Assembly (NCBI GenBank): GCA_018398765.1
Contig: JAHBMJ010001461.1
Span: 27,452 to 79,951, forward strand
DNA length: 52,500 bases
Direction of reading: 5' to 3'
DNA from: Chromera velia
Lineage: Eukaryota; Sar; Chromeraceae
The translations under genes and the position numbers were made by a program. This document shows, piece by piece, positions 18,501 to 30,443 of this stretch; the stretch's first letter is position 1, and each line of letters starts with the position of its first letter. A model generated the notes under the pieces. The model worked only from the letters and a program-made list of their open reading frames with translations, searched no databases and was not told the origin of the DNA.

Positions 18501-19502
18501 CCCAGTTGTTCCTCCTCTCTCGCTCAAAAACACAAAATAACGTGCAGACACGTGCACACGCGTCAGAAAGACCACTGTATACTGTATGCTACACGCAGAC
18601 ATTGACGCAGCAGCCACACGTATGCCCATTGACGACTTCGTCGGTGGATCAACTAACTCACTTTCAATGCAGGGCCATATCCAACCGTCCACCCACCCAC
18701 CCACCCACCCACCTTCGGATCTCTTCCGATGAAGAAAGGGGACAACGAAAGGGAAGGAAGGAAGGAAGCAACACTGGAAGGGAGGGAGAAAGGAAGGAAA
18801 ACAAACACACAAGCGAGATGGAATTGATTGACCGACTAACCCAACGGATATCCCTCGAGATTTCAAAAAACTAGGAAAGCTCTGCCCGTTTTCGTGGTTC
18901 TGGAAAAGAGTTTCCGGGTCCAAAATGGCCCCGGAAAGACATGCAGGGCCTGCCGAGGTCTCGAAGAGCAGCTGTCGGTACCTTCTTCTGTTCTCCTCGC
19001 TATTTTCAATGCCAACCCTCTCGAAACGGACACCAATCGTGCCTGCATGATGCGACGAGAACAGAAGAGAAGAGAGAGGAAACGCAAAACGCATTCACCC
19101 TTGCACGACGAAAGGCACGCAAAGGATATGAACCGCGCGCATGCGGAATTTCATAACACAGATACGCGTGTGCACTAGACAGATAGAGAGACAGACACAC
19201 CGGCGGACTGGCTGAGACAGACAGGCAGGCAAGCAGGAAAGCAGGCAGGCAGGTGGAGACAAACAAGCTGGGGTATTTCCCCCACTATTCTTCTTTTCAT
19301 GTAAACAGCAGACAAAGAAAGACAGACAGACTGTGTTTTTCTCCACCAAAACAGCTTCTTTGGGACATACCGTTTTTCCCGTACTCAAACAAAACAACCA
19401 CAAAGAAGTAGAGGAAGGTAGGAAGAAAAGAAGAGAGAAACAAACAAACAAAGAACGAACAAAAGACGAAAGAACGGCACAGATAGACAACATGATTCTC
19501 TT

Positions 19503-19543
<41 letters not shown>

Positions 19544-21115
19544 TCTTTTCTTTTCCCTTTCTGGTTTTCATGTGACCAACACGCAAAGAGAGGAACGAGG
19601 AAAGACATGCAGAAAGGCTAAACGATTTGTCAAGCAAGTGGGCAAGAGGGGCCGGAAATATGCAGAGCAGTGTGCGTGCCTCTTCGCTCTACACTGCCCG
19701 ACAGTCAGTGTCGCTGCACTGAACTCCTCTGTGCGCCCCTTGCTGCTGCTTTGCGGAAGGAAGCGCCCGCTTCCCCTCTGCGCCATGCGAAGTATCGAAC
19801 GCATCCTCCTCCATCGACCTTCCGCAATGTGCTTCTTCCTGCCTTTCAGCTCTCTTCATTCATTCATTCATCCATCCATCCATCCATCCATCCATTCGTT
19901 CGTTCGTTCGTTCATTCATTCATTCATTCATTCATTCATTCATCCATCCGTTCGTTCGTTCGTTCGTTCATTCATTCATTCATTCATTTCTTCATTCGGG
20001 TGATGCGAAGTCATCTGGCTGCGTGGGACGAGAGAAGAAACTCCCTCCAACACCAACACCTGTCGTGATGCTCACGAACGATTCCGAACGAATCGACACT
20101 TCTTTCCTTGGGGAATCGGGGGCCGGCGAGGATTGTACTGCCAGAACTTCTTCTTTTCTTCTTCTTTCTCGGTTGGATAAACAAGCAACCAAAGCGAGGG
20201 GAAAGGAAATTTCAAACGGGGGATGTCCAAAGGAAGGATAGAAAGCTCCTGTGGTCAGAAGGGGCCAGAAGGGAATAGACGGAACGCCCCTTGTTTGTGT
20301 CCGTTCCCCCGAAGAGATTTTCCGTGATCACTGGAAAAAATGAACTGCTGATCATGTCCACAAGACCAGGAAAGAGAAACAAGAAAGAAAGGGGAAAAAA
20401 CCACACCCATGAAAGAAACTTATAAGAACAGTGAGAGACAGAGAAGCCTTGTCAATATAGACAGGAGACGTGTGGGTCCCGAACTTCTGCTGTTTTTGCT
20501 TTCGTGGCAGAGACGCCCTTTCAGCGGTCACGAAACTCTTCAAAGACTCAAATTGTCAGAGTGAAAGGCTGGTCTTCTGGACTTGCTTCTGCATGTGCGG
20601 GAGGGCGGTTCTGGCGAGACGTGACTGATGGGGCGGACGGCTGCCAGACAAACAGACCGACAGACGGACAGACCATATGTTTCTCCATCCTTCCCTAGCT
20701 CCTTTCGTCTTTTCACGTTCACAGACAGAAAGACAGAGATACAGACAGACTACATCGTCTTTTCTTTTTCTTTTTCTCTCTCTTCATTCTAACAAACAGA
20801 CAGACTATACGTTTCACAGACAGACAGGCAGGCAGGCAGGCAGGCAGGCAGACAGACAGACACAGACAGACAGACACAGACAGAAACAGACAGACTATAC
20901 GTTTCACAGACAGACAGGCAGGCAGGCAGACAGACAGACAGACACAGACAGACACAGACAGACACAGACAGACACAGACAGACACAGACAGACAGACAGA
21001 CACAGACAGACAGACAGACAGACACAGACAGAAAGACAGACAGACAGACAGACAGACACAGACAGACAGACAGACACAGACAGACAGACACAGACAGACA
21101 GACAGACAGACAGAC

Positions 21116-21147
<32 letters not shown>

Positions 21148-21591
21148 TATGACTTCTTTTTTTCTGTTTTCCTTTTGATCATACAACAGACAGATGGACA
21201 TAATGGACAGACTATCTGCTTCTTTCTGTTCATGAGAAGCGAAAGAGGCACAGACGCGCCTATGTGTACACTTGAACAAGGCAAGCGCGCGCGCACACAC
21301 ACACACAAACGCCTGCACAGTCTGCCGCACTACTCCACACACGCAGAGCAAAGACTAACGGTGCAAAACTGAGACTGGCAAAAGAAACGGCCAACAGCAT
21401 GTGCACGGACCTGCGCTTTCATCACATGCTGTCAGTCCCTTGCCGTACTTCGTCATTCGATCTGCTATTCGTCTCAGAAAGAGCCCCCCCCTCTGCCCCT
21501 TCAAATGGCTTCCCCGACTCAGCATGTAGGCCTCCATCCCTCGGAGGATGAGAAGCAGAGACACCAGGGAGAGAATGCAGGGAGCTGCCAT
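14166..21591 (-). CDS. Class I fructose-bisphosphate aldolase with putative signal/transit leader
   Basis: Nine exons: 21411-21591, 18841-19042, 18237-18320, 17790-17847, 17032-17115, 16195-16347, 15926-16034, 14803-14962, 14166-14262. They join to 1128 nt, or 375 aa. The enzyme cleaves fructose-1,6-bisphosphate to glyceraldehyde-3-phosphate and dihydroxyacetone phosphate through a Schiff base. Landmarks: KGLTACDES with the catalytic Asp57, FTKWRSP with Lys169, [10 protein letters not shown] with Glu212, the Schiff-base lysine Lys254 at the end of [15 protein letters not shown] for phosphate binding, and a C-terminus ending in KYK where many class I enzymes end in Tyr. [20 protein letters not shown] resembles the variant I associate with algal and bacterial class I enzymes. 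The leader [21 protein letters not shown] is a good signal peptide, and the basic stretch after it could be a transit peptide. An in-frame upstream Met at 21849 would add 86 residues. Plastid targeting is inferred, not shown. Confidence 0.92.
15506..15569. repeat. (CT)n-(GT)n compound microsatellite in aldolase intron
   Basis: CT run followed by GT run in the intron between the exons ending at 15926 and starting at 14962. Confidence 0.9.
16508..16529. repeat. Poly-G homopolymer containing an N
   Basis: G tract with a single N at 16517, in an aldolase intron, next to a GA run. It is probably an assembly or sequencing break in a longer tract. Confidence 0.9.
16826..16862. repeat. (CTCA)n microsatellite in intron
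   Basis: Tandem CACT units in an aldolase intron. Confidence 0.9.
19853..19997. repeat. (ATTC)/(CATC)/(GTTC) mixed tetranucleotide repeat
   Basis: Blocks of ATTC, CATC and GTTC that switch unit and back again, within aldolase intron 1 (19043-21410). Block switching suggests point mutation followed by re-expansion. Confidence 0.85.
20813..21150. repeat. (CAGA)n higher-order tandem array in aldolase intron 1
   Basis: About 340 bp made of CAGA units with regularly spaced CACAGA variants, GGCA sub-blocks and a duplicated segment beginning ACAGACTATACGTTTCACAG. The open frames across it (Thr/Asp/Arg/Gln or Cys/Leu/Ser/Val) are repeat artefacts. Confidence 0.9.
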
Positions 21592-21903
21592 CGTGCGTTT
21601 CCCGGTGGCTCGAGACGCCCGCCTTGCGAAAAAATGCTGACCGATCAGGTAAGAGAAAACGAGACGGATTGTCAGAGACGGGAGTACAAAATATGATACA
21701 AAACACTCCGGCAATGTCCTGCCCTTCTCTCTCTCAGCATGTCCCCCTCTCACTGCAAGTGGATAGAAACAGACAAAGATTGCCAAAAGGGAGATTTGAC
21801 GGGCAAGGAACAGAATGAAGAGTGTTGAGCAAAAAATGCCTGGGGTCATTCATATGCCGCACTTGTCTCTGACCGGCCACGAGAAACTAAGCGGCGGTAA
21901 ATG
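21592..21903. promoter_or_regulatory. Upstream region of aldolase, up to tRNA-Ala
   Basis: Should contain the aldolase promoter and the 3' flank of the minus-strand tRNA. No core promoter motif is obvious. The upstream in-frame Met at 21849 falls here. Confidence 0.4.
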
Positions 21904-21976
21904 TGGAGTAGCGGGGCATCGATCCCCGTACCTCTCGTATGCTAAACGAGCGCTCTACCATTTGAGCTACTACCCC
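21904..21976 (-). tRNA. tRNA-Ala (anticodon AGC), copy 1
   Basis: A 73-nt cloverleaf. Acceptor GGGGTAG pairs with CTACTCC, D-arm GCTC/GAGC, anticodon arm CTCGT-TTAGCAT-ACGAG with AGC (read as IGC after editing, decoding GCU/GCC/GCA), T-arm CGGGG-ATCGATG-CCCCG, discriminator A. The A-box (TAGCTCAAATGG) and B-box (GGGATCGATGCC) are internal to the gene. There is no intron and no encoded CCA. No T4 terminator lies within about 60 nt of its 3' end, unlike copy 2. Confidence 0.95.
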
Positions 21977-22073
21977 GCTGTGTGACGGAAAAGTTGTTGC
22001 AATACGTTGCTTGGTGTGCATCGACGAAGATGCGATTTTTTCCTTTGCCGCAATATTTTTCGGAATTGCTCAA

Positions 22074-22146
22074 GGGGTAGTAGCTCAAATGGTAGAGCGC
22101 TCGTTTAGCATACGAGAGGTACGGGGATCGATGCCCCGCTACTCCA
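22074..22146 (+). tRNA. tRNA-Ala (anticodon AGC), copy 2
   Basis: Identical in sequence to copy 1 but on the other strand, with 97 bp between the two 5' ends. Its 3' flank begins CTTTTG, a minimal T4 polymerase III terminator. The two genes form a near-perfect inverted repeat with 73-bp arms. Confidence 0.95.
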
Positions 22147-23900
22147 CTTTTGCTCGAGCTGGCACGCAGCTTGTTGAGTGACTGACCTTAAACTGACCTT
22201 AATCCAAACAGGACTAATGAATGCATTGCGCTTTCAGATGCGAGCCTGGCAAGTCTTAACTTTTCCCCATTGAGAGGGAATTCATGTCTCAATGTACCTG
22301 ATTGCAAAGCAGGATTCCTTTCGTCCGAAAACTGATATCAATATGCAAACCAAGTAAAGATCAGGGACTTTTCAGCATCGATTCAAGTTCGATCCTCGAA
22401 TTTCAAGCTGCCTGCCTGTCTACCCACATTCGCATTTGCGCACCATTACTCTCCGAATCTCCATATTCAACTCCAATGGTCGCCCCTTTGAGTCTTCCTT
22501 CTCTTCATGTTTCCCCTCGACGGGCGCTGAGATTCAACTTCTTCTACTGTTTCCCCACGCGTATATCCGTCAAATCTGGAAGAGTGCCTTCCTCAATCAC
22601 CAATTTCAATCGAAGTACCGACTCGCATAATGCCTCGCAGGTTAAGATTTCACCTTCTCACTTTGCAGACTGCCTCTTCGATTCCTCCTCTCTCTGTCTA
22701 GTTTCGACTTCCTCTCATGCCGTACGGATTGTCTTCCCGATTTCAGTGACTGCTTTCCTTACTCTCTCTTACTACATGGTTTCTGGATTTCATTCCCTGC
22801 CAGCCCACAGGTTTGCCTTGTTACTTCCAATATCCCTTCCTGCCTGCCTGCCTGCCTGCCTCCCTGTCTGGCTCCCTGCCTGCTTAACTGCCCTCCTCTC
22901 TGTATCTCCAGATCCAACTTCTTTGTCTGCATCTGCTTGGCAGTGCGTCACTACCTCACAAGTTCACCCTGGCTGCCATGTAAGCGAGGCAAGCTCTCGA
23001 ACTTTAAGTGCACTACCTGCCTGCTTGCCTGCCGGCTGCCCGCTTGCCTGCCTGACAGTGTCTGCCTGCCTCCAAATCTTCAAGTGTTTAGCGGCTAGGC
23101 AGGTGGATGCCCTCTGACGCAGTCCGAAACGGCCAGAGTAGGTTGACTGCTCAGGCGGGCCGGGACCTGTGTGACACAAGGCGGGGTCCGATCTAGGTAG
23201 GGTCCGATGTAGTCCGATGCTTTGGGTTGCACTGCCGCAGTGAGGATTATACCCCGCCTATAACCCTGCCCGTTCAGCTCTCACAACGGAGAAACATAAT
23301 GATTCAAACATCGTGCTGCGAGCCTGCGACCAGCCGCGACGCAATAGAGTGCTCAGGCTAAAATTATACGTATAAAAATACTTTTTTAACCTAGTTATAC
23401 GTTTTGATCAGCATTGTGATAATTTGTTAATACCTAGGTTAATACACATGAATACACATGAACGTCTCATTTAATTTTAAATATGAATGATCACACTGGT
23501 AACAATCTCTAGTAATAAATTCTACTTTCAAAATAACTCTAAAATAAGCTACAATGAGCCCTAGAATGGGTTTGAGTAATTAAATTAATTAATTAAAATT
23601 ATGTATATTAAAAAGTTTTCCTAGAAGTTTTCTACAAACTTTCCTCTTCTTTTTAATTATTATCTATCTTTATTCTGTTCTTGCTACCAGACTACCAGTG
23701 TCTATAAACGCTGTTTCAAACATACAAATTAAGCAACAACTTAATTATTCAACTTTTTAAAGAAAATTGTCAATTAGAAGTAAACAGATGCGAGTAGAAA
23801 CGGTGACTGGCCTTTCTCTTGCACCCCTGTCCTCCCCTTGAAAGACCACACGTATAGGAAAGACTTTATTGAACCCCCGTCAACCTTCATTTCAAAATTT
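22147..23900. other. Intergenic spacer right of the tRNA pair
   Basis: 22200-23200 is of average composition and contains TGCC-rich low-complexity stretches and one long open frame (22302-23117, plus strand) that starts at TTG and shows no domain. 23160-23260 has repeated GGTCCGAT motifs. 23330-23790 is strongly AT-rich with TTAATTAA runs. I find no supported gene. Confidence 0.5.
23865..23870 (-). terminator. Candidate polyadenylation signal AATAAA
   Basis: Minus-strand AATAAA 31 nt past the stop codon of the chromo-bromo-chromo gene, implying a very short 3' UTR. Confidence 0.5.
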
Positions 23901-26341
23901 TTACTCTCCCATTTCGACATCGCCGCTTGTGTCTTTCTGCTCTTTGCTTTCTTCTTGAGTCCCCTCAGGCCGTTTTTGGCTGGCAGCACCAGCAGAAGCA
24001 GCACCACCTGCACGCATGGATCAAGCAAGCGATCAGTCGGCCGTGCCCTCTCAACAGCATTCTCTGACGCAAATGTTTTGCATGAGGAACCGAATCGATA
24101 GGCAAGATGCCCAAGCCTGTCTGAGTTGGTTTCTTTTTTGATCGCAGAGGCGCGCCACACGCAGGGAAGGACGGCCATGCGCAAGAAAAAAAAGGAGGGG
24201 CAGTCTAAGTCGGGGTCAGCAGCTGGTGTATCAAACCGTGACCACCGTTGCGTGAGTAAATGAATCGACCATGGGAACAAAATCACTTTGGATCCACAAA
24301 TTGCACACCTACGTTACAGCATACACTACACACTCCGTCAAGGAAGGACACAATGCGGGAGGGAGGGAGGGAGGGAGGGAGGGAGGCCCACCTTTGATTT
24401 CAGAAAGAAAGAAAAAGCACGAGGAGGCAGGCGGGTCTCTATGACATCGAAAAAAACGTTTAAATTCGGGAAGGTTCACAAGCGGAGACGGAAAAAGAAT
24501 GTAGTGAAACCACAGAGAGGGGGTCGTGCAACATGTAGGAGCACCTGACGACACACACGACAATGCCTCCCTGACGCGATTGGACAGTGCACCCCCTCAC
24601 CTGCAAGTGGAGGTCTCATCACGGGAGGCCTGGGGCCCAGAAATCCGGACAGGCGCTGAATCGAGGAGGCCGGCGCTCCTCCTGATGCCCCCCCGCCTGT
24701 GCCTGTGCTGCCGGCGGCAAGATTTCCCTGCACGAAGTTCTGGGGAGATGGTCGATCGAGACGAAGAGTTAATGAATGTTTGCATGCCCACATATATACG
24801 CACTCGGGAAACCATGATCGAAGTTCTCTCAGCTGCTACTTCTTCATTTCGTTCTGTCACCATCCCCTGAACATGACGACAATGAGCAGACAGACTGACA
24901 ACCATCCAGTTCAAATCCTTTTTTCTGGAGACGGCACGGAATTCCTTCCGTCTATGTGTCTTCTCTGTCTGTCTGTCTGTTCTTGTGCGGACGTGCAGGC
25001 CGATCGCGTACATGCATGAAGACGTTTACCCACTGTATGCATGGGTCTCTCAACTACTCAGAAACGCGCATCACTGCCTGAAGAGTCGACAGCCACAGAG
25101 AGAGAGAGAGCGCCCTTCAGACTGAGGGTGTACAAAGATTCCTTTGCGGGATCCTTCAGTTCTTCTTTCCACTTTCCATCTCCCTTCCTTCCTTCCTTTC
25201 TGCCCCCCTTCCGGCTGGCAGTGTGTAGAGACAATCCCCCCCCCTCCCATGAGCTCACCCTCACAAAAGCAGGCCTCCCTGGCCGACCAGTCCTGATTGT
25301 GTCGGGAAACATACCGGGAGGACGCCCCCCCGCCTGCATTCATTAGTTCGCAAGACAATGAGCCCAACGACCGAGTTAATTAAAGCACTAGTACCGCATT
25401 GGGAACAAACGAGAGGAAAAACAAAAGAGCTGCGAGCAAGCAGTGCCACAAGCAATTTAGCAGGACCGTGACAAGCAACGCACACGCACATACCCTCACA
25501 AGGCTACACAAGAACTCCCTCTTGCAATCAAATTTTCTCTCCAACGCCACTTCTTCGAAAACCCACCAAGAACGCAGAGAAAAAGGCAGGAAGAGAGTGA
25601 CACAGACACAGAGAGAGAGAGGAATGCAGAGAGAACACCCAAAGAGCGGGTGGTTAGAGGGTGGCAGCAACCAACCAACCAGCCAGCCAGCAACTTTAGC
25701 CATCCATCCATCAATGCACCGTCGATTCAGGCAGGCCATGCAGCAGAGACAAAGAGGCAAAGACAAGAAGGAAGGAGAGAACCGTCGGGGGAGGTCCTCC
25801 CTCATGCACTCCCTCACTGACCATTCTCTGCACCCCCCCCTGGTGTTGCCTCTGCCTCTCCATGTGGAGTCTGTACGCCTGCAGACGAAGAGAGAGAAAC
25901 GGAATAATAGAAAAAGCAACAGAAGGTCCACGAAGTGACCGGGAGACCATTCAAGTGCCTGCTACCAGACATGCAGGCAGAATTAGAAAGCGAGTTGGAA
26001 CACCGGAAGACGTCCATTCTCTTCCCCCCCCAACTACCAAAGAGTCGACGTGCACTCTCTCATGTGTACCGGATCGCGAGGGAACGAATGCACAAAAAGT
26101 CGACCATGCAGGCGTCCACCAACCGATGCCCTGAGGCTACGAGGGTGTCACCGGGCTAGAAACTGTGATCACCCTTTCCCGTCCGTCCGTCCATCCATCC
26201 ATCACTGCGTGGAAGGAAGAGAGACCCGCCAACTTGTCCCCCCTTCGCATTGGCTGACAAGACAGGCCGGAAGCTTCCCTTCCCTTCACCCATATCTCCA
26301 CGAGGTCGAGGAGAGGAAGTCAACTGGTAAGCCGACATTCG

Positions 26342-26396
<55 letters not shown>

Positions 26397-27099
26397 ACTT
26401 ACACACACAAATAAAAGGGAAACAGCTGCAGGAAAAGAGACCGACAGAGAGACAGGCCGCGACAGAAGTAAGGACAGACAGACCATCGGATTGGAGTGGC
26501 CTCTTTTGATGTTCAGGTAAGCAGGAGGGTCCCTGGTTGGCGGAGGAAGCTGCGTCATGGGCAGGTATCCTGTCTCGAGGGCCCTCTGACTAATGCCTCT
26601 GCATGCATTATGGTGCACAGACACACGCAAGCACGCGGAGGAAAATGAAATGACAACGCGACATGCAGCCAAACATCGAGACGGAAAAGGTCACTTGTGG
26701 TGAAAGATTTCTTCCATTCGACCGGAAAAAAACGTGGTACTCTGCCAATGCATGAAAGGAGACACGTGGTTTGTTTTTTTCACAGGTCCGCATGCAACCA
26801 GCGTGCGCGCTCGTGCTGCCAGATGCTGCACAACTCAGACCCATACACGCATACAGCCCCCTGCATGCATGGGTGGCAGAATGGGCCGACGCTGATGACT
26901 GTTCGAACGATGACCGACGGGAGTCCCAATTGGAGAACAGAACTGAAGAAGAAGAAAGAACTGACTGAATGAATGAGTGACCGACAGAAAGAAAGACTGA
27001 CGTGAGAATCATCAGCTCGCCATTCATTTTTCTCTGTCTGTCTTCCGTCTGGTAGCGAGTGGGCCTGCAAAAGACCGAGCATTCTTAGAGTTCATGCAC

Positions 27100-27145
<46 letters not shown>

Positions 27146-27154
27146 CGACACACA

Positions 27155-27196
<42 letters not shown>

Positions 27197-28147
27197 AGGA
27201 AAGAGAGACAGACAGACAGACACAGACCTAATATTCTTTCTTTTTCTTTCTTTCTTTCTTTCCTTTCTTTCTTTCCTTTGTCGTTTGCTGACGAATTCAG
27301 CCTCCGCCGTATTCTCTTCTTTCTTTGTTGGGTCTTTTCTTGTTACACCCCCGGCCCAGATGAAAGAAAAGTGGGTCCCCCTTGTGTGTGTGTGCGTGTG
27401 TGCTACAGAGACAGACAGACAGGCAGGCAGACAGGCAAACAGACGAACACGCACACGTACGGACATATGTAAACGCTTTTCCCACGCTCCTTCCGAGGGC
27501 CTCTCTTTCCGCCTCTCTCTTTCCTTCTGTCTCTTTCTGCCTCTCTCTTTCCTTCTGTCTCTTTCTGCCTCTCTCTTTCCTTCTGTCTTTGTCTCTTCTT
27601 CTGTCTCTCTCTCCCACCCCCGCCCTCCCCTCTGTGTGTGCGTGTGCGTTTGTGCCGCCACCCATGTTGATTTGCTCGCAGAATGCCTAGGGAGTGATAG
27701 TCCTGCGGCATGGTTGTTCGCACGTCATCAGTCGAGCAACAGAGAGAACGCAGAGTCCCGCATTTCTCACTCGTTTCACAGCTCCTCTCTCTGTCTCCTC
27801 AAGCACGTCCGCCACTCTCTCGTCTTACCAACCCAATCAATTCACTTCAACCGAATGCATTTAACATTATTATGGATAAAAAATTCACTTCATCCACACT
27901 CTCTCGGCCTTCTTCCACTACCTTCCTGACATGAAAAGAATCCTAAAACAAACTCGCGATGTGTTGTCTTAACACTTCGTGCGATGCACGAGCTTTGCTT
28001 ATGAACGGTCTGTCGGTCGCCTGTTTTTCTTTTCTTTTCTTTTCTCCGCCTGGACGGACGGACTGACTGACATGGGATGAGTCGTCAGACTGTCAGGGAC
28101 TCTCGCGTGCCTGAGAGAGAGAAGAGATGCAGACAGACAGGAAGGAA

Positions 28148-28199
<52 letters not shown>

Positions 28200-29142
28200 G
28201 ACGTTCGTCCATCCATCCCACGGATCCAAACCACCCACATGCACACTACACCTCGTTCTCTTTCAGTGGACTGTCAGGCAGGAAGACAGACCTCTCTGGT
28301 GAATTTCTTCTGGGCCCTTTCGTTTCTCTCGTACACTCACATACATACATGCATACAGAGAGAGGGGAGGAAGGAGGGGGAAAATTGGGCCTAGAGGTAG
28401 AGAGACAGAGAAAGAGAAAAGGAAAAGCCACAAATAGAAACACAGACAGACAGACCGACCGATGGAATTGTGCAATCTTCAGAGAATCCAATTCCTCGAC
28501 AAGCGCAGAAGTCTCCCAGGAACATTCCGAGTACGACAGTCGCTGCGTGCGTGCGAGCAAGGGTGCATTCATTCATTCATTCATTCATTCATTCGACATG
28601 ACACAAAAAAGTCCATCGATCGATCGATGAAGGGAATGCAGCCGACAGAGCAACCGGCATCCAGTCAGCCACCTGACATGGCATGCACCGCAACGCCCGC
28701 AGTCCCCTCACGTCTAGAAACAAAAAAAAAAGAGGGCCAGAGGCAGGAGCGGAGCTGGTAGCCTTACTACGGGGGCAGGGGGAAGACGAACAAAGAACAG
28801 AGAGCAATAGCGTTTTTCTTCACCTGCAGTGTTGGAGACAGCACTTGAGGGAGAAACAGGGGAATGGAAGGAGCAGGAAGGCAAGCAGGTACGCACTCCT
28901 TTACCAGGCCACTCGTTCGCTTGCGAATGTGAGAAGGGGGCATCGCAGACACTTCCATTCCCAGCATCTGCTTTTGTCGGTGGCAAAATTTCGGGAAAGA
29001 GAGAGAACAGCTAGGGAGAAATGACCGATGTGAGATCGATGGTGTTTGACCAACGGACCTTCCATTTGACCAGGTACAGAAGCTGTCTGCTTCCCGCTTT
29101 CATGTCGGTGTTCACCTGCATGCATACATACATATATGTATG

Positions 29143-29193
<51 letters not shown>

Positions 29194-30394
29194 CTGTGTG
29201 TATGAATGCAGTCGGACGGACGGACGGACAAATGGGCGACACTGGTCCTCCTCCCTCTCATTTCTTTGCGTTCCCCCAATTTTCTTTCCTTCTTATGTTT
29301 GGCCCCAGCCTTGCCTCTCTGTGCGCCTGCCTGTCTGTCTGCGCATGCGGTCAGTCAGACACAAAAGCCTCCCCTCCCTTGCTCCTCAATTCCCTCCGTG
29401 ACAGACAGAATCCGATCATGCTGCCCGAGCAGGCATCTCCATCTCGTGCAACCTCCTTACCTCCCTGCTCTGTCCCACTCACTCTGCCTCTCTGCCTGTC
29501 TGATTGAACCATCTATATGGACTGCTTCGCATTTGTATATCACGACCTTTCCTTTTGCCCTTCGTCTGGCTCACTCGCTTTCACTGCACTCGATCTTTGA
29601 CCGCCACTCTCTTCATGTCCACCCGCTTTCTTCTTGTAAGCTGCTCGTCTCTTCAGGTTTTTGCACCAACGCATCCTATCGCATTGCGCACGGCTTGTTT
29701 TCTTTTCCTTACAGCACAAGAATGGTCACAGTTGAGGGAGGTTTCCTCCTTCTCATTCCGACCCAGCGCCCGCCGGCACCACCGACCAACCTTCTTGAAG
29801 CCTACGTGCCGGACTGCCTCCTCGACGGTTGTCGGGTTCTCGCAGAAGGGAAGAGGCTTTCCGCCCCACTCTGCGTCGTCCTGCAGAGACACGATCGATC
29901 GATCGATCGAGAGAGAGAGAGAGAGAGGCACACAGGGAGGGGAGAAGAGAGGCACTCAGACCAAAGAAGAAACTATGGAGATAAAATGGGCACCCGGAGG
30001 GAAGCAGAAGAGAAACGGTAGCAAGCATCCATCCATACAGAAAGGGAACCTCTCACTGGAACATCACATGGAATGGGACCCCGCAACAAATGCTCTCGCA
30101 CCCTGTTTGCTCCTTCTTTCTTTCTTTCTTTCTTTTCTTCCCGCCTTCCTTCCAGAGCAAAGCAAAAGCCCAAAGAACCCCCCCCCCCCCAACACACACA
30201 CACATATATACACAAAGCTTTCTGTGTCCACGTACCTCTTCCTCTTCCTGAGCCGCTCCTCCGGCCTGCGCTGCGGTCTTTTTGGGTCTCCTGCTGTACC
30301 GGGCCCACTCGCCGTAAAGCTGAAAACAAATAGAGAGAGCTTTGCTCGTTCATGTGCGCGTGCATGCACATCTCTTTCTTATATGCGTGCGTAG

Positions 30395-30443
<49 letters not shown>

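Noticed and set aside
20677-21372. Thr/Asp/Arg/Gln- and Cys/Leu/Ser/Val-rich open frames, and a passing resemblance to a repeat-spacer array.
   Set aside because: The repeat is a contiguous CAGA microsatellite with no unique spacers, so it is neither coding nor CRISPR.
22302-23117. 271-codon plus-strand open frame.
   Set aside because: It starts at TTG, crosses TGCC low-complexity repeats, has no domain, and codon positions show no clear bias. Treated as chance.
24526-24870. Plus-strand frame ending [20 protein letters not shown].
   Set aside because: Overlaps a phase-verified minus-strand exon (24601-24739). Likely a shadow of it.
25399-25938. 180-codon plus-strand frame rich in Arg, Lys, Ser and Thr.
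   Set aside because: Lies wholly in an intron of the minus-strand gene, has microsatellite-derived composition and no domain.
28823-28990. Minus-strand frame [20 protein letters not shown] between the two chromodomain 2 exons.
   Set aside because: Including it would interrupt a chromodomain that is perfectly continuous (LYLVKWK joined to [10 protein letters not shown]).
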